A stretch of 6,054 bases of DNA from Desulfovibrionaceae bacterium UBA930 (GTDB taxonomy: Bacteria > Desulfobacterota > Desulfovibrionia > Desulfovibrionales > Desulfovibrionaceae): NCBI GenBank assembly GCA_002293605.1, contig DBDO01000190.1, positions 9,189-15,242 on the forward strand, given 5' to 3'. Within the stretch, counting starts at the first letter, position 1. The number at the start of each line of letters is the position of its first letter. The notes beneath the pieces are model-generated. The model searched no databases, was not told the origin of the DNA, and saw only the letters and a list, made by a program, of their open reading frames with translations. This document shows positions 1-4,918 of the stretch, piece after piece. The translations under genes and the position numbers were made by a program.

Positions 1-600
1 TTTCTTGACGTGGTGGAGCGCGTTGCCAAGAGCATCGCCATTCCCTTTTCTGTAGGCGGCGGCATTGCCTCCGTGCCGGATATGCGCGCTGTACTCCTGG
101 CAGGTGCGGAAAAGATCTCCATTAATTCCGCAGCGGTGAAGAACCCCTCCCTTATCAGCGCAGGGGCGGAGGCCTTTGGCTCTCAGGCCATTGTGGTGGG
201 CATGGATGTAAAACAGGTGCCGGTGCGGGAAGGCCTGCCCTCGGGCTATGAAGTGGTAATCCACGGAGGCCGGACCTTCATGAACATGGATGCCATAGAG
301 TGGGCTGTACGCTGCGAGGCCCTGGGCGCGGGGGAGTTGTGCGTCAACTCCATTGACGCGGACGGCACCAAAGAAGGCTATGAACTGACCTTGACCAGGG
401 CTATTGCCGATGCCGTGCGCATTCCGGTTATCGCGTCAGGCGGGGCGGGCTCCCCGGCGCACATGCTGGACGCCCTGACCAAGGGGCGGGCCTCTGCTGC
501 GCTTATCGCCTCCATTGTGCACTATGGGGAATACAGTATTGCGGATATCAAGCGCTATCTCGCGGAGCAGGGCTGCAAGGTGCGGCCGGTGGAAGCCTGA
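1..600 (+). CDS. hisF: HisF, imidazole glycerol phosphate synthase cyclase subunit (5' end cut off)
   Basis: HisF is the cyclase half of the HisFH complex in histidine biosynthesis. It takes ammonia from HisH and converts PRFAR to imidazole glycerol phosphate plus AICAR, in the cytoplasm. The window opens inside the gene: frame 1 is open from base 1 to the TGA at 598-600, giving 199 codons. The family is about 250-260 residues, so roughly the first 55-60 are missing, including the first catalytic Asp (D11 in Thermotoga maritima). Visible (beta/alpha)8-barrel signatures are SVGGGI (49-66), ISINSAAVKNP (115-147), FGSQAIVVGMD (175-207, whose final Asp at 205-207 corresponds to catalytic D130), NSIDADGTKEGY and the phosphate-binding IASGGAG (430-450). 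The GTG at 10 is an internal valine, not the start. HisF-like paralogues of surface-sugar clusters were considered, but the wording fits the biosynthetic enzyme. Confidence 0.97.
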   Translation, partial: FLDVVERVAKSIAIPFSVGGGIASVPDMRAVLLAGAEKISINSAAVKNPSLISAGAEAFGSQAIVVGMDVKQVPVREGLPSGYEVVIHGGRTFMNMDAIEWAVRCEALGAGELCVNSIDADGTKEGYELTLTRAIADAVRIPVIASGGAGSPAHMLDALTKGRASAALIASIVHYGEYSIADIKRYLAEQGCKVRPVEA

Positions 601-604
601 TTGG

Positions 605-614
605 CGGAGCTCCG
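605..614. repeat. Perfect palindrome between convergent stop codons
   Basis: CGGAGCTCCG is a perfect 10-base palindrome filling most of the 18-base gap between hisF and the META lipoprotein gene. The symmetry continues outwards imperfectly: CTGA at 597-600 mirrors TCAG at 619-622 about the same centre, so the dyad covers parts of both stop codons. No T-tract follows on either strand, so it is not a standard intrinsic terminator. It may still fold weakly at both transcript ends, or be chance. Confidence 0.35.
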
Positions 615-618
615 TCTC

Positions 619-1098
619 TCAGCGTGCCAGCCTGTAGTGCAACTCCCGCCCTTTGCCGCGTAATACAAGCATGCCGCCTTCATGGAAAAGTTCCGCGCCC
701 TGTTCCAGATACTGGAACAGGGCGCTTTCCAGGGCATTGCGCTCCTGGTCGGCGCAGAACATCTTTGTCGCTACCATCTGTTTGACCGTCAGCCGTCCTT
801 GTTCCAGGCGTCCCTGCCCGGCAAAGCGGTTGCAGACGCTTCCGCTCACCCTGAGCGTGCCTTTTGCCGCATCCTGGACAAAGGCAATCTCCACGGGGCG
901 TTCTTTTCCGTCAAATTCCAGGCCGTCCACGCTTTGCAGAAAAAAACGGCCTTGCGGCAGCGGGGCTTTTTTATCCGCCGCATCCGCATATTCCGGGTAC
1001 CTATCGTCTGCAAGCCGGGCCGGAGAGGCCTTTGCGCAGCCGTATAAGGCCAGGGCAAGCAGAGCGGCCAGAATCAGAAAGCTCATGGATTGTTTCAT
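619..1098 (-). CDS. META-domain (HslJ-like) lipoprotein
   Basis: Predicted 159-residue envelope lipoprotein with one META domain, the fold of E. coli HslJ. The biochemical role of the domain is poorly defined; HslJ is linked to heat shock and novobiocin resistance. The N-terminus has Lys2, a hydrophobic stretch (residues 5-19) and a lipobox L-Y-G-C with acylated Cys21. A polar linker (about 22-48) leads into the domain. The segment around residues 84-117, with VSGSVCNRFAG and MVATKMFCAD, matches the conserved META core (usually xxGCNxFxG ... STxMACxD). Cys89 and Cys115 could form a disulfide in the oxidising envelope. The start is supported by GAGG at 1106-1109, seven bases upstream. A plausible promoter lies further upstream in the divergent region. 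The gene stands alone, convergent with hisF and divergent from the NlpC/P60 gene. The fold is fairly sure; the function is not known. Confidence 0.85.
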   Translation of the reverse strand: MKQSMSFLILAALLALALYGCAKASPARLADDRYPEYADAADKKAPLPQGRFFLQSVDGLEFDGKERPVEIAFVQDAAKGTLRVSGSVCNRFAGQGRLEQGRLTVKQMVATKMFCADQERNALESALFQYLEQGAELFHEGGMLVLRGKGRELHYRLAR

Positions 1099-1105
1099 AG
1101 AAGAG

Positions 1106-1109
1106 CCTC
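1106..1109 (-). promoter_or_regulatory. Ribosome binding site of META lipoprotein gene
   Basis: Read on the minus strand this is GAGG, seven bases before the ATG at 1098. It supports that start over the in-frame ATG four codons later (Met5), which would shorten the signal peptide. Confidence 0.6.
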
Positions 1110-1224
1110 AAGGATATTTTTATTGAGAGGCCGACAGGTCCGTCTCTGGCGTAATATACAGGATAAGAGCGGGAAAAGCCAGTTTGAGGCGATATTGTCC
1201 CTGCCTTGCCCTGGGGTGTTTTTT

Positions 1225-1254
1225 ATTATACCTTGCCTATATGAAAAATCTGAA
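1225..1254 (-). promoter_or_regulatory. Candidate sigma-70-type promoter for META lipoprotein gene
   Basis: On the minus strand, TATAAT (1225-1230) is a perfect -10 box. With an 18-base spacer it is preceded by TTCAGA (1249-1254), which matches 4 of 6 bases of TTGACA. Transcription would start near 1217-1218, leaving a leader of about 120 bases before the ATG at 1098. The same AT-rich patch reads TATTAT (1224-1229) on the plus strand, without a convincing -35, so it could also serve the divergent gene. This is read by eye only. Confidence 0.35.
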
Positions 1255-1996
1255 CCCCTCTGGGCGGCTCCCCAAATCAGGGACGCGCCCTTTGTACAGA
1301 TGCGGGCACACTCTTTTTTCACTCTTTTTACTGGGAGCTCTGCTTGTCAGCCTTGGTTGCGCCACCCGACAAGCAGTGCCGGACTCCCCTTCCCTTGCCG
1401 ATGCTCCGGCTGTGGAAAAAAAGCTGGATGTGCTTGAGGCGGCGCGTTCGAATATCGGCGCGCCCTACAGGTACGGCGGCAACTCCCCGCAAAGCGGTTT
1501 CGACTGCTCCGGTCTGGTCTGCTGGTCTTACGAACAGGCCGGGATTGCCCTGCCCAGGCGTGCGCGGGATCAGCTGATGTTTGGCCTTAAGGTGGACAAA
1601 AGCGATCTCCAGCCCGGCGATATTGTGGTCTTTAAGGGCACGCGCGGGCGTTCCGGCTGGCATTCCGGCATTTACAGCGGAGATGGCAAGTTCATTCACA
1701 GCCCCGGTACTGGGAAGAGCGTCACCGAATCAGCGTTGAACGAGGCCTATTTCGCCCGGCGCTATGCCGGGGCGACCCGTATTCCCCGTGACGGCACAGC
1801 GGCGAAAATGTATGCGGAATATCTGAAAAATGAACGCGCCGCCATGAATGCGGCCCTGGCTGAAAAGAAGAAGGGCAAAAAGGCGAAACTTGCTGCGGCC
1901 CAGGGCAGCACGAGTAAGAAGACGGCCAAGAGCAAGCAAAAGACCAAGGCCAGCAAAACGGCCCAAAAGCCTGCCAAAAAGACGACTGCAAGTTAG
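1241..1996 (+). CDS. NlpC/P60 family peptidoglycan hydrolase lipoprotein with lysine-rich tail
   Basis: Predicted lipoprotein of 251 residues with an NlpC/P60 cysteine-peptidase domain, a family that cuts peptide stems of peptidoglycan, typically the gamma-D-Glu to diamino-acid bond. From the ATG at 1241: basic n-region (1-24), hydrophobic core (25-38), lipobox S-L-G-C with Cys40, spacer, then the catalytic domain (about 64-180). The expected triad is visible: Cys89 in GFDCSGLVCW, His141 in GWHSGIYSG and His153 in FIHSPG. After the domain, a likely helical stretch (about 182-206) leads to a 45-residue tail (207-251) with 16 lysines plus many Ala, Ser and Thr, not part of the family fold. Start is uncertain: ATG 1241 has no ribosome binding site and gives a long n-region. 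TTG at 1292, eight bases after AGGGA, would give a normal 22-residue lipoprotein signal and a 234-residue protein. Family certain; substrate inferred. Confidence 0.92.
   Translation: MKNLNPSGRLPKSGTRPLYRCGHTLFSLFLLGALLVSLGCATRQAVPDSPSLADAPAVEKKLDVLEAARSNIGAPYRYGGNSPQSGFDCSGLVCWSYEQAGIALPRRARDQLMFGLKVDKSDLQPGDIVVFKGTRGRSGWHSGIYSGDGKFIHSPGTGKSVTESALNEAYFARRYAGATRIPRDGTAAKMYAEYLKNERAAMNAALAEKKKGKKAKLAAAQGSTSKKTAKSKQKTKASKTAQKPAKKTTAS
1279..1283 (+). promoter_or_regulatory. Possible ribosome binding site for an alternative TTG start (1292)
   Basis: AGGGA lies eight bases before an in-frame TTG at 1292. It is the only Shine-Dalgarno-like stretch well placed for the NlpC/P60 gene. Starting there yields residues M-Y-R-C-G-H, then a short hydrophobic core and the lipobox, a textbook lipoprotein signal length. 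It is not a perfect match to the anti-Shine-Dalgarno, and TTG is a rare start, so the ATG at 1241 is kept as the default. Confidence 0.4.
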
Positions 1997-2026
1997 GTTC
2001 AGGCCTCATTATTTTTGGGACTACTG

Positions 2027-2164
2027 CCCCCAAACTCCGTCTGGGGGAAACCTTTTCCCCCAGACCTTCTCATTTTGTTTTGCTTGTGCTGCGCGCAAAC
2101 AAAGTAAAAATGTGGGTGCAAGGGATGCCATCCCCTGCCAGGGGGCCTAGGGGACAGAGTCCCC
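2027..2164. repeat. Structured intergenic element with four consecutive hairpins
   Basis: The gap between the convergent NlpC/P60 and rfbF genes (1997-2188) has no credible gene but holds a chain of inverted repeats. They are: 12 bp at 2039-2065; TTTGTTT/AAACAAA at 2074-2080 and 2097-2103; GGGAT/ATCCC at 2122-2134; and GGGGAC/GTCCCC at 2150-2164. An extra CCCCC (2027-2031) could compete for the GGGGG of the first hairpin. G- and C-runs alternate with T- and A-runs, unlike neighbouring coding DNA. Such composition is typical of dispersed intergenic repeats, and I have a vague memory of similar elements in Desulfovibrio genomes. Whether it is repeated elsewhere cannot be told from this window. 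Confidence 0.5.
2039..2065 (+). terminator. Likely intrinsic terminator of the NlpC/P60 gene
   Basis: GTCTGGGGGAAA pairs perfectly with TTTCCCCCAGAC around a CCT loop: 12 bp, very GC-rich in the middle. It begins 42 bases after the NlpC/P60 stop codon. The downstream sequence on the plus strand is T-rich but interrupted (CTTCTCATTTTGTTTT, 2066-2081), so termination may be imperfect. On the minus strand no T-run follows, so it is a poorer terminator for rfbF. Confidence 0.5.
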
Positions 2165-2188
2165 CCCAGCAAAATTTAAGGAAATAAA

Positions 2189-2965
2189 TCAGCCTTTCCT
2201 TGCCCAGGGCGCATCGCCCTTTTCCCAGATACGATTAAGCAGTTCATAGTCCCGCAGGGTATCCATGCACTGCCAGAAGCCGGTGTGGCGGAACATGGCC
2301 AACTGACCTTCCCGTGCCAGGCGCTCCAGCGGGGCCTTTTCCAGATCGCAGTGCTCTTCTTCCGTGAGATAGTCAAGAAAGGCCGCTTCAAACACGAAGA
2401 AGCCGCAGTTGGTGAACTGGTTGAGCACGGGTTTTTCTTCCCAACTCGCGATATTGCCCTGTTCGTCCGTGCTCACGGTGCCAAAGCGCGAGGGCATGCG
2501 CACTCCGGTGAATGTGCCGAGTTTGCCCTGGCTTTTGTGAAAGGCTACAAGCGCGGCAATATCAATATCGGCAACCCCATCGCCATAGGCGGCCATAAAG
2601 GGGCCGTCTCCAAGATGCCGGGCGACCCGTTTGATGCGCGCGCCTTTTTCAGTGTCTTCACCGGTGTCACAGAGCGTGATCTTCCAGTCAACGCAGGCCC
2701 CGGAGCTGTGCACCACGGTGTCGCCCGAGGACAGATCAATAGTAAAATCCGAATTGCGCGTTTTGTAGTCGTGAAAATACTGTTTGATCACGTCTCCGCG
2801 ATAGCCCAGCGGCAGCACAAATTCTTTGAAGCCATAGCGGGCGTAGCGGCTCATGATATGCCACATGATGGGGCGACCGCCAATTTCCACCATGGGTTTC
2901 GGCTTGAATTCCGTTTCTTCGCGCAGACGCGTACCTTTGCCGCCGCAGAAAATGATGACTTTCAT
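2189..2965 (-). CDS. rfbF: Glucose-1-phosphate cytidylyltransferase (CDP-glucose pyrophosphorylase)
   Basis: Cytoplasmic enzyme joining CTP and alpha-D-glucose-1-phosphate to CDP-glucose and pyrophosphate, the first step towards CDP-linked 3,6-dideoxyhexoses of O-antigens and related sugars. The 258-residue length matches the family (about 257). The nucleotide-binding signature GGKGTRL is at residues 8-14, KPKPMVEIGGRP at 21-32 and the metal-binding YGDGVADID at 127-135. GFFVFE and GFWQCMDTLRD follow in the C-terminal half, and the end reads IWEKGDAPW, all as in RfbF. It follows the L,D-transpeptidase-type gene by 24 bases on the same strand, so is probably co-transcribed. Its own ribosome binding site is weak (GGAAA region about eight bases before ATG). 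CDP-glucose 4,6-dehydratase (rfbG) and other pathway partners are absent from the window. Glucose-1-phosphate thymidylyl- or uridylyltransferases are less likely because of the CDP-family-specific wording. Confidence 0.95.
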   Translation of the reverse strand: MKVIIFCGGKGTRLREETEFKPKPMVEIGGRPIMWHIMSRYARYGFKEFVLPLGYRGDVIKQYFHDYKTRNSDFTIDLSSGDTVVHSSGACVDWKITLCDTGEDTEKGARIKRVARHLGDGPFMAAYGDGVADIDIAALVAFHKSQGKLGTFTGVRMPSRFGTVSTDEQGNIASWEEKPVLNQFTNCGFFVFEAAFLDYLTEEEHCDLEKAPLERLAREGQLAMFRHTGFWQCMDTLRDYELLNRIWEKGDAPWARKG

Positions 2966-2989
2966 AGAATGTTTCCGCAGATAAGGGGT

Positions 2990-3640
2990 TCAAGGGAGAA
3001 TATTAATGGGAACGCCCACAGGCGTGCGCTGAAATAGCTCTTCCATTTCTTCATTGGTCACGGCTATGCATCCGAAGGTCCAGTCGCTCAGGCGGTGAAA
3101 ACGGCCGACATTGGCAAATTCGGGTGCCAGACCGTGAATTTTGATATCCCCGCCCGGACTCTTGCCCGCCTTTTTAGCCCGTGCGAGATCTTTTTTGTCG
3201 GGGTAAGAGATGCCGAGGTTTTTATAATAGGCGCTGCTCGGGTTTTTGTTATTGATGCTGTAGCTCCCTTCAGGGGTGCGCTTGTCTCCTTCGTATTCCT
3301 TTGCCCCGACAGGATTTTCCCCCAGAGCCACCAGGTACACGCGGGTCGCCTTGCCCCCGGCATAGGCAGTGAGCCGTCGCAATCCTTTTTCCAGCACCAG
3401 TTTGTCAAAACGTACATTTTCTGAAAGCGGTCCCTGTGGGTAGGCCTCGTCTGGGGCGAGATCGGCTGTTCTGTCGTGAAGTTGCATGGGCATAGGCGGA
3501 TCGTCCGGCTGGTCTGCCCCCAGAATGAAGGCGCTCCCGATGAGCAGGCAAAGCAAAAGCGCGGGCAGGGCCGTAAAGAGCAGTACCCTGAGGATATTGC
3601 GCTTTTTGGGGTAACGGTGCCTCCGGAAAGGGCGCGCCAT
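2990..3640 (-). CDS. YkuD-family L,D-transpeptidase-type enzyme, membrane-anchored
   Basis: 216-residue protein with a YkuD catalytic domain. Such enzymes form 3-3 peptidoglycan cross-links or attach proteins to the wall through a catalytic cysteine; the E. coli relative YafK (DpaA) instead cuts the Lpp-peptidoglycan bond. The N-terminus is strongly basic (residues 2-14), followed by one membrane segment (16-41), so the domain faces the periplasm. Domain features: KRTPEGSYSINNKNP (about 120-134), then GGDIKIHG with His169, and DWTFGCIAVTNEEM with catalytic Cys191, the HG...(S/T)xGC pattern of the family. The wording around 110-145 (EGDKRTPEG, SSAYYKNLGISYP) recalls YafK-like members more than ErfK/YbiS, so hydrolysis is a real alternative. 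The start is supported by AAGGA at 3651-3655, ten bases upstream. It lies 84 bases after mutY and 24 bases before rfbF. Reaction and acceptor are not determined by sequence. Confidence 0.9.
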   Translation of the reverse strand: MARPFRRHRYPKKRNILRVLLFTALPALLLCLLIGSAFILGADQPDDPPMPMQLHDRTADLAPDEAYPQGPLSENVRFDKLVLEKGLRRLTAYAGGKATRVYLVALGENPVGAKEYEGDKRTPEGSYSINNKNPSSAYYKNLGISYPDKKDLARAKKAGKSPGGDIKIHGLAPEFANVGRFHRLSDWTFGCIAVTNEEMEELFQRTPVGVPINILP

Positions 3641-3650
3641 GGGCAGAGAG

Positions 3651-3655
3651 TCCTT
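3651..3655 (-). promoter_or_regulatory. Ribosome binding site of the L,D-transpeptidase-type gene
   Basis: AAGGA on the minus strand, ten bases before the ATG at 3640. The spacing is slightly long but acceptable, and it is the best Shine-Dalgarno match in the four-gene block. Confidence 0.55.
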
Positions 3656-3674
3656 ATTATAGTCATTGCACTTT

Positions 3675-3717
3675 GAGATACTTGTTTAAGGCGGACAAAG
3701 CCCGCTATAAGTATCTC
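3675..3717 (-). other. Strong intercistronic hairpin between mutY and the L,D-transpeptidase-type gene
   Basis: GAGATACTT pairs perfectly with AAGTATCTC (9 bp, 3709-3717 with 3675-3683). Inside, GCGG pairs with CCGC (3702-3705 with 3691-3694) around a 7-base loop, with an internal loop between the two stems. It begins seven bases after the mutY stop. On the minus strand the next bases are AAAGTGC, so there is no U-tract for classical termination. It could act as a transcript-processing or 3'-end-protecting structure for the FUSC-mutY part, an attenuator, or a weak terminator. Confidence 0.5.
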
Positions 3718-3724
3718 TGGTGCG

Positions 3725-4918
3725 CTATAGCCGCAAAAGTTCGGGAAACCAGGCGTCTGCCAGTTTTCTGTGCCCTGCGGGCAGGGTGAAGCTCTCAATG
3801 TCGCCCGGTTCAATCCAGCGGTATGCAGTAGCCGCGTGCAGTTCCGGTTTGGGGAAAGCGGAAGAACCCAGGCCGGGGATCTGCCCTGTGGCATCAGGCA
3901 GCAGGGTGCAGACAAAGCAGTGCATGGCTATTTTATAGCGTGTATAGGCGTGGCGCACAAGCCCGAGATAACGCGCTGCCCTGACCTGAAATTCAGTTTC
4001 TTCGGCAAACTCCCGCACCACAGCCTGCTCCGGGCTTTCGCCCTCCTCCATCCGTCCGCCGGGAAATTCCCAAAACCCCGCCCATACGCCGGATTCCAGT
4101 CTCTTCTGGATGAAGACGTGGCCATTGTGCACCAGCACGCCGCTGACGATTTCCAGGCTTGTATATCCGCTTTTTTTGCCGGGCACAGGGCGCTCCGCCG
4201 TAATGCCCAGATGGCGGGCCTGGCAGAAGCCTTGTAGCGGACAGACGGCGCAGCGCGGTTTTTTGGCGCATACCAGGGCCCCCAGTTCCATAAGGGCTTG
4301 GTTGAACTCTCTGGCCCGGCCCTCGGGAATGAGTGCTTGTGCCATGCGCCGGATAAAGCCGGAGGCCACGCCGCTTTTTACCGGCGCGCCCACATCGAAG
4401 ATTCGGGCGAACACCCGTTCCACATTGGCGTCCACGGCAATGGCGGGTTTATTGAAGGCTATGGAGAGGAGCGCGCCCGCCGTGTACTCGCCCACGCCCG
4501 GCAAGGCCCGCAGGGCGTGCAGATCGTCTGGCACGCTCCCGCCATGGTCGCGCATGAGGGTCTGGGCTGTCCTATGCAGGTTGCGCGCGCGGCTGTAGTA
4601 GCCGAGCCCTTCCCAGGCCTTGAGGATCTCGTCCGTCTCAGCGGCAGCGACATCCGCAAGGCTGGGAAAGCGGCGCAGCCAGCGCTCAAAATAGACAGCG
4701 GCCCTGTCCATCTGCGTTTGCTGAAGCATGAATTCTGAAACCAGCACATGATAGGGGGCATAGTCCGTGCGCCAGGGCAGGGGGCGCTTGTTGCTCTGGA
4801 ACCAGTCCAGCAGCCTTTCCACGAGTGCGGCATGTTCCGGCAGGGGCGCGGTCTCTGTGTCACCTTCCAGAACGGGAGCAGGGCCGCCTGTGTGCGTGAT
4901 TTTACGAGGGCTTGGCAT
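3725..4918 (-). CDS. mutY: A/G-specific adenine DNA glycosylase MutY with C-terminal Nudix domain
   Basis: MutY removes adenine mispaired with 8-oxoguanine, preventing G:C to T:A mutations, and is part of the GO repair system with MutT and MutM. Of 397 residues, the first 25 or so are a family-unlike extension. The glycosylase core (about 27-235) shows catalytic Glu62 in SEFMLQQTQ, GLGYYSRARN (104-113), the helix-hairpin-helix LPGVGEYTAGAL (139-150) and catalytic Asp163 in AVDANVERV. The iron-sulfur cysteines are 217, 223, 226 and 232; the first gap is five residues where the usual pattern has six. The C-terminal domain (about 255-390) carries a nearly complete Nudix box at 288-310 (G-x5-E-x7-REFAEETEF), with Glu309 replacing the usual Gly. 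The ATG overlaps the FUSC stop by 17 bases, suggesting translational coupling; the ribosome binding site is weak (GGAAA, long spacing). Identity certain; Nudix activity is an inference. Confidence 0.97.
   Translation of the reverse strand: MPSPRKITHTGGPAPVLEGDTETAPLPEHAALVERLLDWFQSNKRPLPWRTDYAPYHVLVSEFMLQQTQMDRAAVYFERWLRRFPSLADVAAAETDEILKAWEGLGYYSRARNLHRTAQTLMRDHGGSVPDDLHALRALPGVGEYTAGALLSIAFNKPAIAVDANVERVFARIFDVGAPVKSGVASGFIRRMAQALIPEGRAREFNQALMELGALVCAKKPRCAVCPLQGFCQARHLGITAERPVPGKKSGYTSLEIVSGVLVHNGHVFIQKRLESGVWAGFWEFPGGRMEEGESPEQAVVREFAEETEFQVRAARYLGLVRHAYTRYKIAMHCFVCTLLPDATGQIPGLGSSAFPKPELHAATAYRWIEPGDIESFTLPAGHRKLADAWFPELLRL

Noticed and set aside
1..600. HisF-like protein of a surface-sugar cluster (HisF2/WbuZ type), suggested by the nearby rfbF
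   Set aside because: Wording matches biosynthetic HisF closely, and no HisH2 or amidotransferase partner is visible; the genes between it and rfbF are unrelated.
653..1126. Plus-strand open frames opposite the META lipoprotein gene
   Set aside because: The minus-strand protein has a signal peptide, lipobox, META motifs and a ribosome binding site; the opposing frames have none of these.
1184..1240. Upstream TTG (1184) as start of the NlpC/P60 gene
   Set aside because: It would add a second hydrophobic, Cys-containing stretch before the real lipoprotein signal and overlap the likely divergent promoter.
2150..2164. GGGGAC/GTCCCC hairpin as the rfbF terminator
   Set aside because: On the minus strand it is followed by CTAGGCCCCC with no T-run, and the stem is only 6 bp.
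2285..3037. A 250-residue plus-strand open frame opposite rfbF
   Set aside because: RfbF on the minus strand matches its family over the full length. The plus-strand product has no recognisable features.
3656..3661. Perfect TATAAT on the minus strand before the transpeptidase-type gene
   Set aside because: There is no acceptable -35 at 16-18 bases, and the implied transcription start would fall downstream of the AAGGA ribosome binding site, removing it from the mRNA.
3088..3915. A 275-residue minus-strand open frame overlapping mutY and the transpeptidase-type gene in another frame
   Set aside because: It runs out of frame through two recognised genes and shows no family features.
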